Source: Clostridiales bacterium
GTDB taxonomy: Bacteria; Bacillota; Clostridia; Oscillospirales; Acutalibacteraceae
Length of the DNA: 42,404 bases
NCBI GenBank assembly: GCA_021200555.1
Contig: JAJQGK010000023.1
Span: forward strand, 1 to 42,404
Direction: 5' to 3'
The position numbers were made by a program, and so were the translations under genes. Below the pieces are notes generated by a model, which saw only the letters and a list, made by a program, of their open reading frames with translations, made no database searches and was not told where the DNA came from. Positions 14,751 through 25,135 of the stretch are shown here, piece after piece. The stretch's first letter is position 1, and each line of letters opens with the position of its first letter.

Positions 14751-14967
14751 TAATATTTTAAGCTTTTTTTTGAAAATACGGATTTTTCTGCATTTTTAAC
14801 AAAAGAATTGCAAAAACTTCTCTTGTCATTTGTTTTTTATGCGGTTTGACAAAATGCGGGCGGTGAATTTCGGAAAATTTAAGTGGTTAGTAGTACCAAA
14901 AAATTTATTTTTATTTTGTGCTATTATACAAATTTTTGCCATTTCGGATTTTGCATATTATTGAAAC
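14751..14967. other. Non-coding gap between divergent xpt and dockerin genes
   Basis: AT-rich sequence without an ORF I can support. It contains the imperfect inverted repeat GGTTAGTAGTACC near 14885 but no recognisable riboswitch, RNA gene or repeat. Confidence 0.5.
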
Positions 14968-14996
14968 TTGACATTTGACTTATTTTATATTATTCT
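14968..14996 (+). promoter_or_regulatory. Probable promoter of the dockerin protein gene
   Basis: Consensus TTGACA (14968-14973), 17-base spacer and TATTCT (14991-14996). A TATAAT overlaps just downstream (14995-15000). About 95 bases of leader precede the ATG. Confidence 0.6.
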
Positions 14997-15093
14997 ATAA
15001 TTAAGCATAAATACGACAAATACGGTTTTGCGTTTTTATGCCGAAGATATTATTCAATCGGCTTTTGCCGGATGGAAAGGATTTGATTAATTC

Positions 15094-17625
15094 ATGAAGA
15101 AAAGCACTAAGATTTTAAGCGTTTTCATGTCTTTGCTTCTGGTTTTCAGCTGCATTCCCATGACTGCCATGGCGACTGACAGAGACACCTCCTCTTTGGA
15201 TGCGTACCTCAGCAATGAAAACCTTGCTGCTGTTGCAGAAACGCTGCTCACCGATCTCGGCGACAGAAAAGAGACGGTTGTTCCCACAGTTTTAAATCTC
15301 GTGTTCCAGCTTGTTCCCGATTTAAAGACTCAGGCTGAAAGCGACGGACTTGACGTTTTCAACGCAAGCGCAGAGGATCTTGCATCCTCATTGGTAGCAT
15401 ACCTTGACAACATGCTTGAGGAGTTAGACCTTAACAGCTCTATCGGAAGCTATAGCACTTTGATAGGCTTGATTGGTATTGATGTAAGCGACCTTAACTC
15501 TGTTAATGGATTTATGGCTACTCTTGCATCTCTTGACAGCCTTTTATCATCTTCAGGAGCTTCAAGAACTTACGGTGATTTGGCCGATCTTGATTTAGCT
15601 GCCATACAAGCTCTTGACAATGACAGTACCGACCTTGATACAATTTATGCTCTTGTTGACTTCCTTGCGGATGAAGACAATATTGCCGTAATAAAGAAAG
15701 CCGTTCTCGGCGAATTAGACTTAGGTACTATTAACGGAACAATTAATACTTTCGCTTCTTTCGATATTGAAGGCACGGTTAACGATTTTATGGGCAATCT
15801 TGATGTGACAATCAAGGAGCTTATCTACAATTACCTTATCGCTGACAAGGTTGAGGTAACCGCAGAGGACGGAACCGTTACTGAGGAGATTGAAACCGCT
15901 TACGCCGACTCCGACTATTACAGCTTCACTTCCGATGAGCTTCTTGCCGCAGCTCTTATTAAGCTTATCAACGGCGAGGATGTATCTCAGACAGAAGCAT
16001 CCGCAGCGGCAGCTATGACTCTTTATGAGCTTATAGGCGCTTATGCCGACGTTGCAATCGCAAATTACGCTATTGAGCCTCTTAACACAACGGTTAAGGA
16101 CGCTCTTACCGATCTTTGCGACATGGATCCCCAGCTTGAGGTTCTGAAGGACATTCTCAACCTTGACTATGAATTTACAACAGATACCTTCAACTTCACG
16201 GATATGGCAGAGGAAGGCCTCTTTGAGAATCTTAACAACCTTGTATGCAAGATCGTTGAAGTAATGGTTCAGCCCGAAGTTTATGAAGAACTGGGTCTTG
16301 TAGAGGGCGGCAACGAGAATATCACCGCCAACCTTACCTCCTTCCTCGGTTATGTTCTTAAGACTCTCGCTTCAAACAACGGCGGACTTCTTGAGTTCAC
16401 AATCAACGAGACTGCATATTCATACGATTTCAGCCAGTTTACAGAGGAGAACATAGCTTCTCAGAGCCTTGAGGACATGGTAGTTGCAGTCCTTAAGCTG
16501 TTCTTCCCCGGTTGGTTCGGCGAGGATGTTCCCGAAACAATCGACACCCTTGAGGAAATGGCTGCTTACGCCGCATACAAGGCAATCGACACTTGGATGC
16601 CAGATGACTTTGTACTTGACAGCGGTTACAAAGACCTTGTTTATAACAGCGACGGATCCTTTAAGGATTTCAACGTTGACGACGGTGTTTGGGTTGATTT
16701 AATAGGCGAAATGGGCATGGATGTTGCCATTTATTGGCTCAGCGGCGCCACAACCTATGAAATAGATCAGACTACGGCGCAGAGCCTTAAGGCTGACGGC
16801 TGGACATGGGAAGATTTTCTTGAGTCTGTCGTTGACTGGGCGCTGAATTACATCGACGGCGTTCCCGCTGTTGCAGACGTTCTTGAAACGGAAGTTACCG
16901 AAATCGACGGTTACGGCGCATGGTACAAGCTTAACGTTGTTCTCAATGAGCTTATCCCGCTTGATTTTGTAAATGACTGCGGCGATGAAACCTTCACATT
17001 CGATACCTACACATTCCTTATCGAAAAAGCAGTTCCCAGTCTGTTTGAGTGCGACTTCGAGGCATTTGCAGACATCCTTGCTGCAAACGACAGCGAAGAC
17101 AACCTCTTTAATAAATCAGTTATCTCCTCCACTCTTGAGCTTGTAGACGGTCTTATATTCGCTCTCTTTGAGCATACCTGCGGCACTACCGGCACATTTG
17201 AGAAGGCGGCTACAGAGACTCGCGACGGCTACAGCGGAACATATGACACGGCTAACGGCCATTACATTGACGTTACCGTTATCGAGGCAACAGGCACAGA
17301 AGAGCCCACAACGGAGCCTGCCACCGAGGAGCCCACAACAGAGGAGCCCACAATGGAGCCTACAGATGAGCCCACAACAGAGCCTGCTACAGATGAACCC
17401 ACCACCGAGCCTTCAGGCAGCGATGTGATGAAAGGCGACGTAAACGGCGACGGCAAGGTATCTGCGGCAGACGCCCGTTCAGCTTTGAGAATTGCAGCCA
17501 GCCTTGACGAGGCGACAGACGATGCTCTTGCAGCCGGCGATCTTGACGGAAACGGCAAAATCACAGCAGCCGAAGCAAGAAGAATCCTCCGTGTTGCTGC
17601 AAGCCTTGACACTTTTGACGATTAA
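15094..17625 (+). CDS. Secreted dockerin type I protein of unknown function
   Basis: An 843-residue exported protein. Residues 1-27 are a signal peptide (MKKSTKILSVFMSLLLVFSC, cleavage after AMA). Residues ~30-730 are an acidic, mainly helical region with no catalytic module that I recognise. A linker of alternating Thr, Glu and Pro (about residues 735-775) follows. The last ~65 residues are a dockerin with two calcium-binding F-hand repeats, GDVNGDGKVSAADAR and GDLDGNGKITAAEAR, each followed by a helix. Dockerins bind cohesins, so the protein is probably docked to a cell-surface or cellulosome-like scaffold. No cohesin or enzyme gene lies in the window. The ribosome site (AAAGG) is weak and distant. 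Monocistronic, closed by the hairpin at 17691. Confidence 0.9.
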   Translation: MKKSTKILSVFMSLLLVFSCIPMTAMATDRDTSSLDAYLSNENLAAVAETLLTDLGDRKETVVPTVLNLVFQLVPDLKTQAESDGLDVFNASAEDLASSLVAYLDNMLEELDLNSSIGSYSTLIGLIGIDVSDLNSVNGFMATLASLDSLLSSSGASRTYGDLADLDLAAIQALDNDSTDLDTIYALVDFLADEDNIAVIKKAVLGELDLGTINGTINTFASFDIEGTVNDFMGNLDVTIKELIYNYLIADKVEVTAEDGTVTEEIETAYADSDYYSFTSDELLAAALIKLINGEDVSQTEASAAAAMTLYELIGAYADVAIANYAIEPLNTTVKDALTDLCDMDPQLEVLKDILNLDYEFTTDTFNFTDMAEEGLFENLNNLVCKIVEVMVQPEVYEELGLVEGGNENITANLTSFLGYVLKTLASNNGGLLEFTINETAYSYDFSQFTEENIASQSLEDMVVAVLKLFFPGWFGEDVPETIDTLEEMAAYAAYKAIDTWMPDDFVLDSGYKDLVYNSDGSFKDFNVDDGVWVDLIGEMGMDVAIYWLSGATTYEIDQTTAQSLKADGWTWEDFLESVVDWALNYIDGVPAVADVLETEVTEIDGYGAWYKLNVVLNELIPLDFVNDCGDETFTFDTYTFLIEKAVPSLFECDFEAFADILAANDSEDNLFNKSVISSTLELVDGLIFALFEHTCGTTGTFEKAATETRDGYSGTYDTANGHYIDVTVIEATGTEEPTTEPATEEPTTEEPTMEPTDEPTTEPATDEPTTEPSGSDVMKGDVNGDGKVSAADARSALRIAASLDEATDDALAAGDLDGNGKITAAEARRILRVAASLDTFDD

Positions 17626-17690
17626 TCTTCATTGATTAATAAAAACAACAATAAGCTGATTATGCTGATTATGCTTAACAGCTGAACCGG

Positions 17691-17725
17691 TACCGTCTCG
17701 TTTGTTCGGGGCGGTATTTGCTTTT
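17691..17725 (+). terminator. Terminator after the dockerin gene
   Basis: TACCGTCTCG (17691-17700) pairs with CGGGGCGGTA (17707-17716), ten pairs including two G-T wobbles, loop TTTGTT, followed by TTTGCTTTT. The rest of the gap to 17919 holds no gene; a short direct repeat GCTGATTAT occurs twice at about 17655-17671. Confidence 0.7.
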
Positions 17726-17919
17726 CTGCGGATTGAAAAGCCGGCGGCCTTGGTTTTGAAGAGACTCTTTTCGGCGGCGGTAAATAACCTGCCCGTCACA
17801 GCGGATTATTGCCCGAAAATAATCAACATTTTTCCCTGTTCTGTTTATATTCAGTTTAAAAAGCAATGGTAACATACGCATATATCAGAGAAATATTTGG
17901 GAAGGGAGCGGACTTTTTA

Positions 17920-20319
17920 ATGCTTCAGGTAAAAAACATATCAAAAAGCTATACCACAGGGGATTTTACGCAAAAAGCCCTTGACGGAGTCAGCTTGAAT
18001 TTCAGGAAAAATGAATTTGTTGCCATTTTGGGACCCAGCGGTTCCGGAAAAACAACTTTCCTTAACGTTATAGGCGGTCTTGATAAGTATGACAGCGGAG
18101 ATCTTATCATTAACGGAAAATCCACCGAGCATTTCAGCGATTCGGATTGGGACTCTTACAGGAATAACAGCATAGGCTTTATTTTCCAAAGCTACAATTT
18201 GATTACTCACCTTAACATCATCGACAATGTTGAAATGGGTATGACTCTTTCCGGCGTTTCCGCAGAGGAAAAACATAAAAAGGCTTTGGATGCTCTTGAG
18301 AAGGTCGGTCTTAAAGACCATGTGCACAAAAAGCCGAACCAGTTGTCCGGTGGTCAGATGCAAAGAGTGGCAATCGCAAGAGCTTTGGCAAACGATCCGG
18401 ATATTATTCTTGCCGATGAGCCTACGGGAGCTCTTGATAAAAATACAAGCCGTCAGATTATGGATCTTATTAAGGAGATTGCGGATGACAAGCTTGTTAT
18501 TATGGTTACTCATAACCCTGCCCTTGCGGAGGAATATGCGGACAGAATAGTAAAGTTTGAGGACGGCAAGGTTATCGACGACTCCAACCCTTATACGGAG
18601 TCGGAAGAGGATAAAAATTACAAGCTGAAAAAGACGAGCATGAGCTTTGGCACGGCTTTAAAGCTTTCCTTCAAAAATATCTCCACCAAAAAAGGCAGAA
18701 CATTCCTTACGGCTCTTGCGTCCAGCATTGGCATTATAGGCATTGCTTTGATTTTAAGCCTTTCAGACGGATTTCAGCAGCAAATAGAAAAATACCAAAG
18801 CAACGCCCTGAATGAATTTCCCATTATGATTTCTCAGATGTCTATGGATATGGACACGAGCAGTATGTCCGACAGCTCCGGCGATCTTCAAAATCTGCTT
18901 TCGGATGAACACGAAACCTCCGATACGAATTATGTAATTCTTGACGAGGCGGACACCCAGAATGTTATTCATATAAATAATTTGTCCGATGAATATATCG
19001 AGTATATCGAGAGCATGGACTCTGAAATATGCAACAGTATAGGTTACACAAGGACTGTGGCAATGAATGTTATTAAGGAGAATGACGACGGCAGTGTTTC
19101 GGTTTGCAGCTTCCCGTCGGGATATGCCGGCACAACTTCGTCTTCCTCCGATACATTGGATTTATCCTCGCTTATGAGTACATCCTATTCCTTAAGCGGC
19201 ATCGGTCTTTCCTCTTACCCCGTCACCTTGGGCGATGATTCGGAGTCATACCTTGAACAGTATTACGATGTACTTGCCGGCTCGCTTCCTGAAGACGAAT
19301 ACGGAGTGGTGCTTGTTGTTGACAGCGACAACACCGTCACAACGACAACCATGGAATCCTTGGGCTTTGATGTTTCCGGAGACACGGTCAGCTTCGACGA
19401 CATTGTAGGCACAGAGTATGAAATCGTAGGCAACGATGTGTTTTATCAGAAGTCGGAGGAATACGGCATTTATATGCAAAGCACCGACTATGACTCGATG
19501 TACGGCAACGAAAACAATATTAAGGTGACGATTACGGCGGTTGTAAGGCTTAAATCCACCGAGTCCATAGGACTTTTGGGCTTCGGCGTATGCTACAGCG
19601 ACGACCTTGTGGAGAGAGTAATCGAAATGAACAGCGCATCCCAAATGGTACAGGATATCCTTACAAGCGATGTTGACATTACTCCCTCAAACCCCTTGAC
19701 AGCTGTTGACGAGTCCACAAGAGAGACGCTGCTCCTTGCATACGGCGGAGAATCCGTTCCCTCGGCTATCTATATTTTCCCGCAGAACTTCGACACAAAG
19801 GAAGAGGTTCTTGCATATCTTGACGCTTACAATGAGGGCAAGGATGAAGACGACCAGGTAATTTACACCGACTTGTCCGAAACGATAACAGAGCTTACCG
19901 GAAGCATTATGGACGCAGTTACAATCGTTCTTATAGCCTTTGCGGGCATATCGCTTGTGGTATCAATGATTATGATTGCAATTATCATTTGGATTTCCGT
20001 TATCGAGCGTGTAAAGGAAATCGGTATCCTCCGTGCGTTGGGCGCAAGGAAAAAGGATATTACCCGAGTATTTAACGCCGAAACCTTTATTATCGGAATT
20101 TCATCGGGCGTTTTGGGAATAGGAATTGCTTACCTATTGACTATCCCCATAAATATGGTAATTGAACATATTACAGGTCTTCCCAATGTGGCGGTTCTCA
20201 GCCCCCTTTACGCACTAATGCTTATAGCCGTAAGCCTGATTTTGACGCTGTTAGGCGGATTTATTCCCGCAAAAAGGGCGGCAAGAAAGGATCCCGTAAC
20301 GGCATTGAGAACGGAATAA
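17920..20319 (+). CDS. MacB-like ABC transporter, ATPase fused to FtsX-type permease
   Basis: A single 799-residue protein combining an ATPase and a permease. The ATPase (residues 1-235) has Walker A GPSGSGKTT (38-46), Q-loop FIFQSYN, signature LSGGQMQR, Walker B IILADEPTGALD and the switch His in VTHNP, matching the LolD/MacB subgroup. One membrane helix near 260-285 (SIGIIGIALILSLSDGF) is followed by a large extracellular domain of nearly 400 residues rich in Asp and Ser. Three C-terminal helices form the FtsX domain with VIERVKEIGILRALGA. This type of transporter pushes peptides, lipids or antibiotics out of the membrane or transmits mechanical force; the substrate is unknown. An in-frame ATG at 17866 lacks a ribosome site, while GGGAG precedes 17920. 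Confidence 0.88.
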   Translation: MLQVKNISKSYTTGDFTQKALDGVSLNFRKNEFVAILGPSGSGKTTFLNVIGGLDKYDSGDLIINGKSTEHFSDSDWDSYRNNSIGFIFQSYNLITHLNIIDNVEMGMTLSGVSAEEKHKKALDALEKVGLKDHVHKKPNQLSGGQMQRVAIARALANDPDIILADEPTGALDKNTSRQIMDLIKEIADDKLVIMVTHNPALAEEYADRIVKFEDGKVIDDSNPYTESEEDKNYKLKKTSMSFGTALKLSFKNISTKKGRTFLTALASSIGIIGIALILSLSDGFQQQIEKYQSNALNEFPIMISQMSMDMDTSSMSDSSGDLQNLLSDEHETSDTNYVILDEADTQNVIHINNLSDEYIEYIESMDSEICNSIGYTRTVAMNVIKENDDGSVSVCSFPSGYAGTTSSSSDTLDLSSLMSTSYSLSGIGLSSYPVTLGDDSESYLEQYYDVLAGSLPEDEYGVVLVVDSDNTVTTTTMESLGFDVSGDTVSFDDIVGTEYEIVGNDVFYQKSEEYGIYMQSTDYDSMYGNENNIKVTITAVVRLKSTESIGLLGFGVCYSDDLVERVIEMNSASQMVQDILTSDVDITPSNPLTAVDESTRETLLLAYGGESVPSAIYIFPQNFDTKEEVLAYLDAYNEGKDEDDQVIYTDLSETITELTGSIMDAVTIVLIAFAGISLVVSMIMIAIIIWISVIERVKEIGILRALGARKKDITRVFNAETFIIGISSGVLGIGIAYLLTIPINMVIEHITGLPNVAVLSPLYALMLIAVSLILTLLGGFIPAKRAARKDPVTALRTE

Positions 20320-20343
20320 TCAAATTTAACATAATAAACATAC

Positions 20344-20385
20344 AAGGAAGCCGCATTTTTGTGACTTCCTTTAACTTTGTTTTTC
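20344..20385 (+). terminator. Terminator after the ABC transporter gene
   Basis: AAGGAAG (20344-20350) and CTTCCTT (20365-20371) form a 7-bp stem that may extend inward, followed by TAACTTTGTTTTT. The T-tract is interrupted, so the terminator may be leaky. Confidence 0.6.
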
Positions 20386-20399
20386 CGATAAAAAATGAC

Positions 20400-20428
20400 T
20401 TGAAACGGTACCTGTTTTATTATATAAT
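20400..20428 (+). promoter_or_regulatory. Sigma-A promoter of lon
   Basis: TTGAAA (20400-20405), 17-base spacer, TATAAT (20423-20428), about 70 bases before the lon start. No CIRCE element or CtsR-type heptad repeat is visible nearby. Confidence 0.85.
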
Positions 20429-20496
20429 AAAATCTAATTGAATTTTAATATCTTATTTTTATTCATATATTGATTTATCTATCGGAGTTGATGAAA

Positions 20497-22989
20497 ATGC
20501 AGGATGAAAACGCCTATTATATAAACGACAGAGAATGTGTTCCCGTTCTTCCCTTGCGGGGGCTTGTAATGTTTCCCGATATGACCCTTCATTTTGACGT
20601 GGGCAGAGCTCAGTCAATAGAGGCGGTTAAATATGCTCTTTCCGAAAATAAAAATATTTTTATGGTAGCTCAGCGTGACCCTGAGGTGGAATTTCCCAAA
20701 TTCAGCGATCTTTACACCGTGGGAGTTCTGGCAAGCATTAAGCAAATACTCAATGTTGCGGAAGGAAAAGGTACTCTGAGAGTTGTTGCGGAAGGCATAA
20801 GCAGGGCTGTAATTTCCGAAATCACAAATAATACCCCGTTTATTTCGGGACTTGTCGCCGCCGTTCCCGATAAATCGGTGGGCATATCCTCATACGATTA
20901 TGAAATTGCTCTTATCAGAAGAACTCATGCGATTTTTGAAGAATATTGCGACGCATCCGGAAGAAGATCGCATACTTTGCTCGCCTCCCTTTACGAGGAG
21001 ATCAGCGCAGGCAGTCTTGCGGATAAAATTGCAGGCAGCATATATTTGCCGGTTGAGCAAAGACAGGCAATTCTCAAAGAGTTTAATCCTCTGAAAAGGC
21101 TTGAGAAGGTCTGTGCAATACTGAACCGTGAAATTAAGCTTTCCGAGCTTGAAGACGATATTCAGGAACAGGTTCAGGATCGGATGGACAAAAATCAGCA
21201 CGACTATTATTTAAGAGAACAGCTGAAGGTTATATATGAGGAGCTTGGCGAGGGAGAAGACGTACCGGAAGAGGCCGACAGGCTTATAAGCCTTGTCCGA
21301 GACAGTAAAATGCCCGATGAGTCAAAGGAAATCCTGGTAAAAGAGTGCCGCAGAATGGGAAAAATGGGCTCCGGCTCTCCCGACGCAAACGTAATAAGGA
21401 CATACGTTGAAAAATGCCTTGCGCTGCCTTGGGGAATTTACACCAAGGAGTCAAAAAATTTGGATAAGGCGAAAAAGCAGCTTGATAAGGATCACTACGG
21501 TCTTGACGACGTAAAAGAGCGAGTGGTTGAAATGCTTGCGGCAAGAATGCTCTCCCCGAATATCAAGGGACAGATAATTTGTCTTGCGGGCCCTCCCGGA
21601 GTGGGAAAAACTTCAATAGCAAAATCCGTTGCAAAGGCAACAAACAGAAATTACGTTCGTATTTCTTTGGGCGGCGTTCGTGACGAAGCCGAAATAAGAG
21701 GACACAGACGCACGTATATCGGAGCCATCCCCGGCAGAATAATCAACGCCGTAATCGAAGCAAAAAGCTCCAATCCGTTAATCCTCCTTGATGAAATAGA
21801 TAAGATAAATTCCGATTTTAAGGGCGATCCCGCATCTGCGCTCCTTGAGGTTTTGGACAGCGAGCAGAATTTTGCCTTTTGCGACCACTATATCGAAATG
21901 CCGGTTGATTTAAGCCGTGTGCTTTTCATCACAACCGCCAACGACAAATACGCCATTCCCGAACCGCTGAAGGACAGAATGGAAATAATAGACGTGGGAA
22001 GCTATACCCATGAGGAAAAATTTAACATTGCAAAGAAGCATCTTTACCCGAAGCAGCTGGAGGAGCATAACATAACCAAGAAGCAGCTTCAAATCTCCGA
22101 TAAGTGGCTCCTTCTTATGATTGTCGGTTATACCAAAGAGGCGGGAGTCAGGCAGCTTGAAAGGCTGATTGCTAAAATCTGCCGAAAAACAGCCGTTGCA
22201 ATTCTTGAAAACCCCGAAGCCGTCACATCGGTTACAGATAAAAATCTGCCCGAATATTTAGGCGCCGTGAAATACCGTGAGGACGATATTGAACTTACAA
22301 ATGAAACAGGACTTGTAAACGGTCTGGCTTGGACGTCCGTAGGCGGAGAAATGCTGCAAATCGAGGTTTCGGTCCTCGACGGTACCGGAAAGCTTGAGCT
22401 TACCGGCTCATTGGGCGACGTTATGAAGGAATCCGCAAAAACCGCTCTCAGCCTTGTGAGAAGCAGAGCCGAAAAATTCAATATCGATCCCGATTTCTAC
22501 AAAAATAAAGACATACATATCCATGTTCCCGAGGGCGCAGTTCCCAAGGACGGACCCTCTGCCGGAATTACCATGACAACCGCAATTTTTTCCGCTCTCA
22601 GCGGCATACCGGTAAAGGGTGACGTGGCGATGACTGGCGAAATAACTCTGAGAGGGCGTGTGCTTCCCATTGGCGGCTTAAAGGAAAAATCCATGGCGGC
22701 TTACAGACACAATATGAAAACCGTTATAATTCCAAAAGGGAATTACCCCGATGTGGAGGAAATTGACAGCGCAGTAAAGGAAAAAGTCACATTTGTCCCC
22801 GTAAAGGCGATAGACGAGGTTCTTGACGTTGCCATGGCTTGGGAAAATCGGACGGAAAAGGGCGAAAAAGCCGAGAAAAATGCAAAATCCGAAAAGGGCA
22901 AAAAGAATGAAAACCGTGAAAAGACGGACAGAGCGGCTGTGCCTCCCGCAAAAAGAAGAGACAACAGGCGTGGTACGGTTGTAAACTGA
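20497..22989 (+). CDS. lon: ATP-dependent protease Lon
   Basis: Cytosolic AAA+ serine protease that degrades misfolded and regulatory proteins. An N-terminal substrate-binding domain begins with [13 protein letters not shown] and is followed by a helical linker. The AAA+ module has Walker A GPPGVGKT at residues 365-372 and Walker B with LLDEIDK. The C-terminal protease domain contains PKDGPSAG with catalytic Ser688 and LPIGGLKEK with catalytic Lys731. After the usual end there is an extra ~40-residue tail rich in Lys and Glu and ending basic (RRDNRRG). The ORF can start upstream at TTG 20470 or ATG 20491; GGAG at 20484-20487 is best spaced (9 bases) for ATG 20497. It is followed 53 bases later by engB, probably in the same transcript, an order (lon-ysxC) known in Bacillus. 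Confidence 0.96.
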   Translation: MQDENAYYINDRECVPVLPLRGLVMFPDMTLHFDVGRAQSIEAVKYALSENKNIFMVAQRDPEVEFPKFSDLYTVGVLASIKQILNVAEGKGTLRVVAEGISRAVISEITNNTPFISGLVAAVPDKSVGISSYDYEIALIRRTHAIFEEYCDASGRRSHTLLASLYEEISAGSLADKIAGSIYLPVEQRQAILKEFNPLKRLEKVCAILNREIKLSELEDDIQEQVQDRMDKNQHDYYLREQLKVIYEELGEGEDVPEEADRLISLVRDSKMPDESKEILVKECRRMGKMGSGSPDANVIRTYVEKCLALPWGIYTKESKNLDKAKKQLDKDHYGLDDVKERVVEMLAARMLSPNIKGQIICLAGPPGVGKTSIAKSVAKATNRNYVRISLGGVRDEAEIRGHRRTYIGAIPGRIINAVIEAKSSNPLILLDEIDKINSDFKGDPASALLEVLDSEQNFAFCDHYIEMPVDLSRVLFITTANDKYAIPEPLKDRMEIIDVGSYTHEEKFNIAKKHLYPKQLEEHNITKKQLQISDKWLLLMIVGYTKEAGVRQLERLIAKICRKTAVAILENPEAVTSVTDKNLPEYLGAVKYREDDIELTNETGLVNGLAWTSVGGEMLQIEVSVLDGTGKLELTGSLGDVMKESAKTALSLVRSRAEKFNIDPDFYKNKDIHIHVPEGAVPKDGPSAGITMTTAIFSALSGIPVKGDVAMTGEITLRGRVLPIGGLKEKSMAAYRHNMKTVIIPKGNYPDVEEIDSAVKEKVTFVPVKAIDEVLDVAMAWENRTEKGEKAEKNAKSEKGKKNENREKTDRAAVPPAKRRDNRRGTVVN

Positions 22990-23042
22990 TTAAATTTAAA
23001 CGCAATACGCAATACAGGGATAAACTTGAAAGGTGATGAAAG

Positions 23043-23624
23043 GTGAACTACAGCAGCATACAGTACGAGGCGTCTTACGGAACTGCAGCTCAGCTCCCGC
23101 AGTCGGATTTGCCCGAAATCGCATTTTCCGGCAGGTCAAACGTTGGAAAGTCTTCGCTGATAAACAAGCTGTTCGGCAGAAAAAATCTTGCGCGGGTCAG
23201 CTCTGCGCCGGGAAAAACCACAACCGTTAATTTTTTCAGATGCGGCGATGTTCGCTTTGCGGATTTGCCGGGCTACGGTTATGCCAAGCGTTCCGCAGCC
23301 GAAATAGAGCGTTGGGCGGATCTTATGGAGGGCTATTTTCAATCCCAAAGAAATATAAGCCTTGTGGTGCAGCTGATAGATATGCGTCATGCTCCGTCAA
23401 AGGACGACGTCACTATGATAAAATTTATGCTTGATGCGGACGTTCCTTTTATAATCGTCCTGACAAAGTGCGACAAGCTTAACAAGTCTCAGCGTGAAAA
23501 ACGCCGAGCCGAGCTTGAACATGAGCTGGCGTTTGCGGGGGAATGTAAAAAGATTGAATTTTCAGCTCTTACTTCCGAGGGCTGTGATAATGTAAAAAAA
23601 GCAATTGATGAAAAATTTCAATAA
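23043..23624 (+). CDS. engB: Ribosome biogenesis GTPase EngB (YsxC/YihA)
   Basis: A 193-residue GTPase that assists late assembly of the large ribosomal subunit. G1 motif GRSNVGKSS near residues 30-38, the G2 region SAPGKTTTVNFF, G3 DLPGYGYA and G4 TKCDK are all present, and the length is typical. The start is a GTG, with AAAGGTGATG positioned about six bases upstream. Directly downstream of lon and 20 bases before lysA. Confidence 0.96.
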   Translation: MNYSSIQYEASYGTAAQLPQSDLPEIAFSGRSNVGKSSLINKLFGRKNLARVSSAPGKTTTVNFFRCGDVRFADLPGYGYAKRSAAEIERWADLMEGYFQSQRNISLVVQLIDMRHAPSKDDVTMIKFMLDADVPFIIVLTKCDKLNKSQREKRRAELEHELAFAGECKKIEFSALTSEGCDNVKKAIDEKFQ

Positions 23625-23644
23625 TACCGATAGGAGAGATAATA

Positions 23645-24943
23645 ATGTTTGTATCAAAGTGTCTTAATGTGAATGAAAAGGGACACCTGACAATCGGCGG
23701 AGTCGATACCGTTGACATTGCAGGGAAATACGGCACACCCGTTATCGTTTATGACGAAAATGCGGTTAGGGACAATTGCCGCGCTTTTGTCCGCTCAATA
23801 GATAAATACTACGGCGGCAACGGCAGAGTGCTTTATGCAAGCAAGGCTTTTTCCTGCCTTGAAATGTGCCGAATTTGCAGTGAGGAAAATATGGGACTTG
23901 ACGTTGTGTCCGGCGGTGAAATTTATACGGCTCTCAAAGCCGGATTTCCTGCGGACAGAATGTATTTCCACGGCAACAATAAATCCGAGGATGAGCTTAA
24001 ATACGCCCTTGAAAATAATGTGGGAAGGATTGTTGTTGATAATCCAGAGGAGCTTAAGGCGTTAAGCGTTATCGCAAAGGATATGGGAAAAACGGCAAGC
24101 ATTTATATGCGAATTAAGCCGGGTATTGACGCTCATACCCACAATTTTATAAGAACCGGTCAGATTGACTCAAAATTCGGCTTTGCTTTGGAAACAGGGG
24201 AGGCTATGGAGTGCGTAAAGCTGGCGGCGGAAACCGAAAGCATAAATCTTGTGGGACTTCACTGTCATATCGGTTCCCAGATTTTTGACATAGATCCATT
24301 TGTCCATGCGGCTCAGGTTATGATGAAGTTCATTGCCGATATCAAGTCTCAGACGGGAATAGTTATTTCCGAGCTTGACCTTGGCGGCGGCTTCGGAATT
24401 AAGTATACGGAGGAAGATAAGCCGGCGGCCTTCGGAGCGTATATGGAGCCTGTTTCAAACGCAATAAAAGCCTCTGCGGCGGAAAACGACATTCCCGTCC
24501 CCTTTGTTCTCATTGAGCCGGGCAGGAGCATTGCCGGCGCTGAAGCTGTTACTCTTTATACCGTGGGCGCCGTTAAGCATATTCCCAATGTCCGCACATA
24601 TGTTTCCATTGACGGCGGAATGACGGACAACCCCAGATATATCCTTTATCAATCAGCCTATACCGTGCTTTGCGCAAATAAGGCGGACAAGCCTCGTGAC
24701 AGCGTTGTAACCGTAGCGGGCAAATGCTGTGAAAGCGGCGATCTTATCCAGGAAAACGCAAGCATACAGACTGTTGAAAGAGACGATATTTTGGCGGTTC
24801 TCTCCACAGGCGCATACAATTACTCCATGGCTTCAAATTACAATAGGGTTCCCCGTCCCGCAGTCCTTATGGTAAAGGACGGAAATGTACGGACGATTAT
24901 CAACCGTGAAAGCTATGAGGATATGGTCAGAAACGATATTTGA
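23645..24943 (+). CDS. lysA: Diaminopimelate decarboxylase
   Basis: PLP enzyme converting meso-diaminopimelate to L-lysine and CO2, the last lysine-biosynthesis step. The 432 residues form an alanine-racemase-like barrel with the PLP lysine in YASKAF (Lys67), GLHCHIGSQ in the middle and the glycine-rich phosphate loop LGGGFG near residue 247. A C-terminal beta domain carries the substrate-binding CCESGD motif and GAYNYSMASNYNR. AGGAGAGA precedes the ATG. No lysine riboswitch is present; the gene follows engB by 20 bases and probably shares its transcript, ending at the hairpin at 24978. Confidence 0.96.
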   Translation: MFVSKCLNVNEKGHLTIGGVDTVDIAGKYGTPVIVYDENAVRDNCRAFVRSIDKYYGGNGRVLYASKAFSCLEMCRICSEENMGLDVVSGGEIYTALKAGFPADRMYFHGNNKSEDELKYALENNVGRIVVDNPEELKALSVIAKDMGKTASIYMRIKPGIDAHTHNFIRTGQIDSKFGFALETGEAMECVKLAAETESINLVGLHCHIGSQIFDIDPFVHAAQVMMKFIADIKSQTGIVISELDLGGGFGIKYTEEDKPAAFGAYMEPVSNAIKASAAENDIPVPFVLIEPGRSIAGAEAVTLYTVGAVKHIPNVRTYVSIDGGMTDNPRYILYQSAYTVLCANKADKPRDSVVTVAGKCCESGDLIQENASIQTVERDDILAVLSTGAYNYSMASNYNRVPRPAVLMVKDGNVRTIINRESYEDMVRNDI

Positions 24944-24977
24944 CATAAAATTCAAATTTTATAACGGATATAAGACG

Positions 24978-25001
24978 GCTCTTCATTTGAAGGGCTGTTT
25001 T
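24978..25001 (+). terminator. Terminator after lysA
   Basis: GCTCTTCA (24978-24985) and TGAAGGGC (24988-24995) pair with one G-T wobble and are followed by TGTTTT, 35 bases after the lysA stop. The remainder of the gap before the kinase gene is AT-rich; I could not fix its promoter. Confidence 0.65.
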
Positions 25002-25135
25002 GATAGTTATAGTTTGTTTATGTGAGTTTTAAAATTGTTTAAAATTTGTTCATATAATATATCTTTATTATTTTTAAATAAGTTGTATAATTAAAATCGT
25101 TAAAATGCAGATAGCTGTGCTTCGGAGTGGTGAAA

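Noticed and set aside
14683-14967. Possible guanine riboswitch upstream of xpt
   Set aside because: The promoter sits only about 33 bases from the likely ATG in transcript terms, and none of the conserved purine-aptamer core segments can be found on the minus strand.
17654-17676. Short tandem direct repeat GCTGATTAT after the dockerin gene
   Set aside because: Only two copies, next to an ordinary terminator; no sign of CRISPR, iterons or an integration site.
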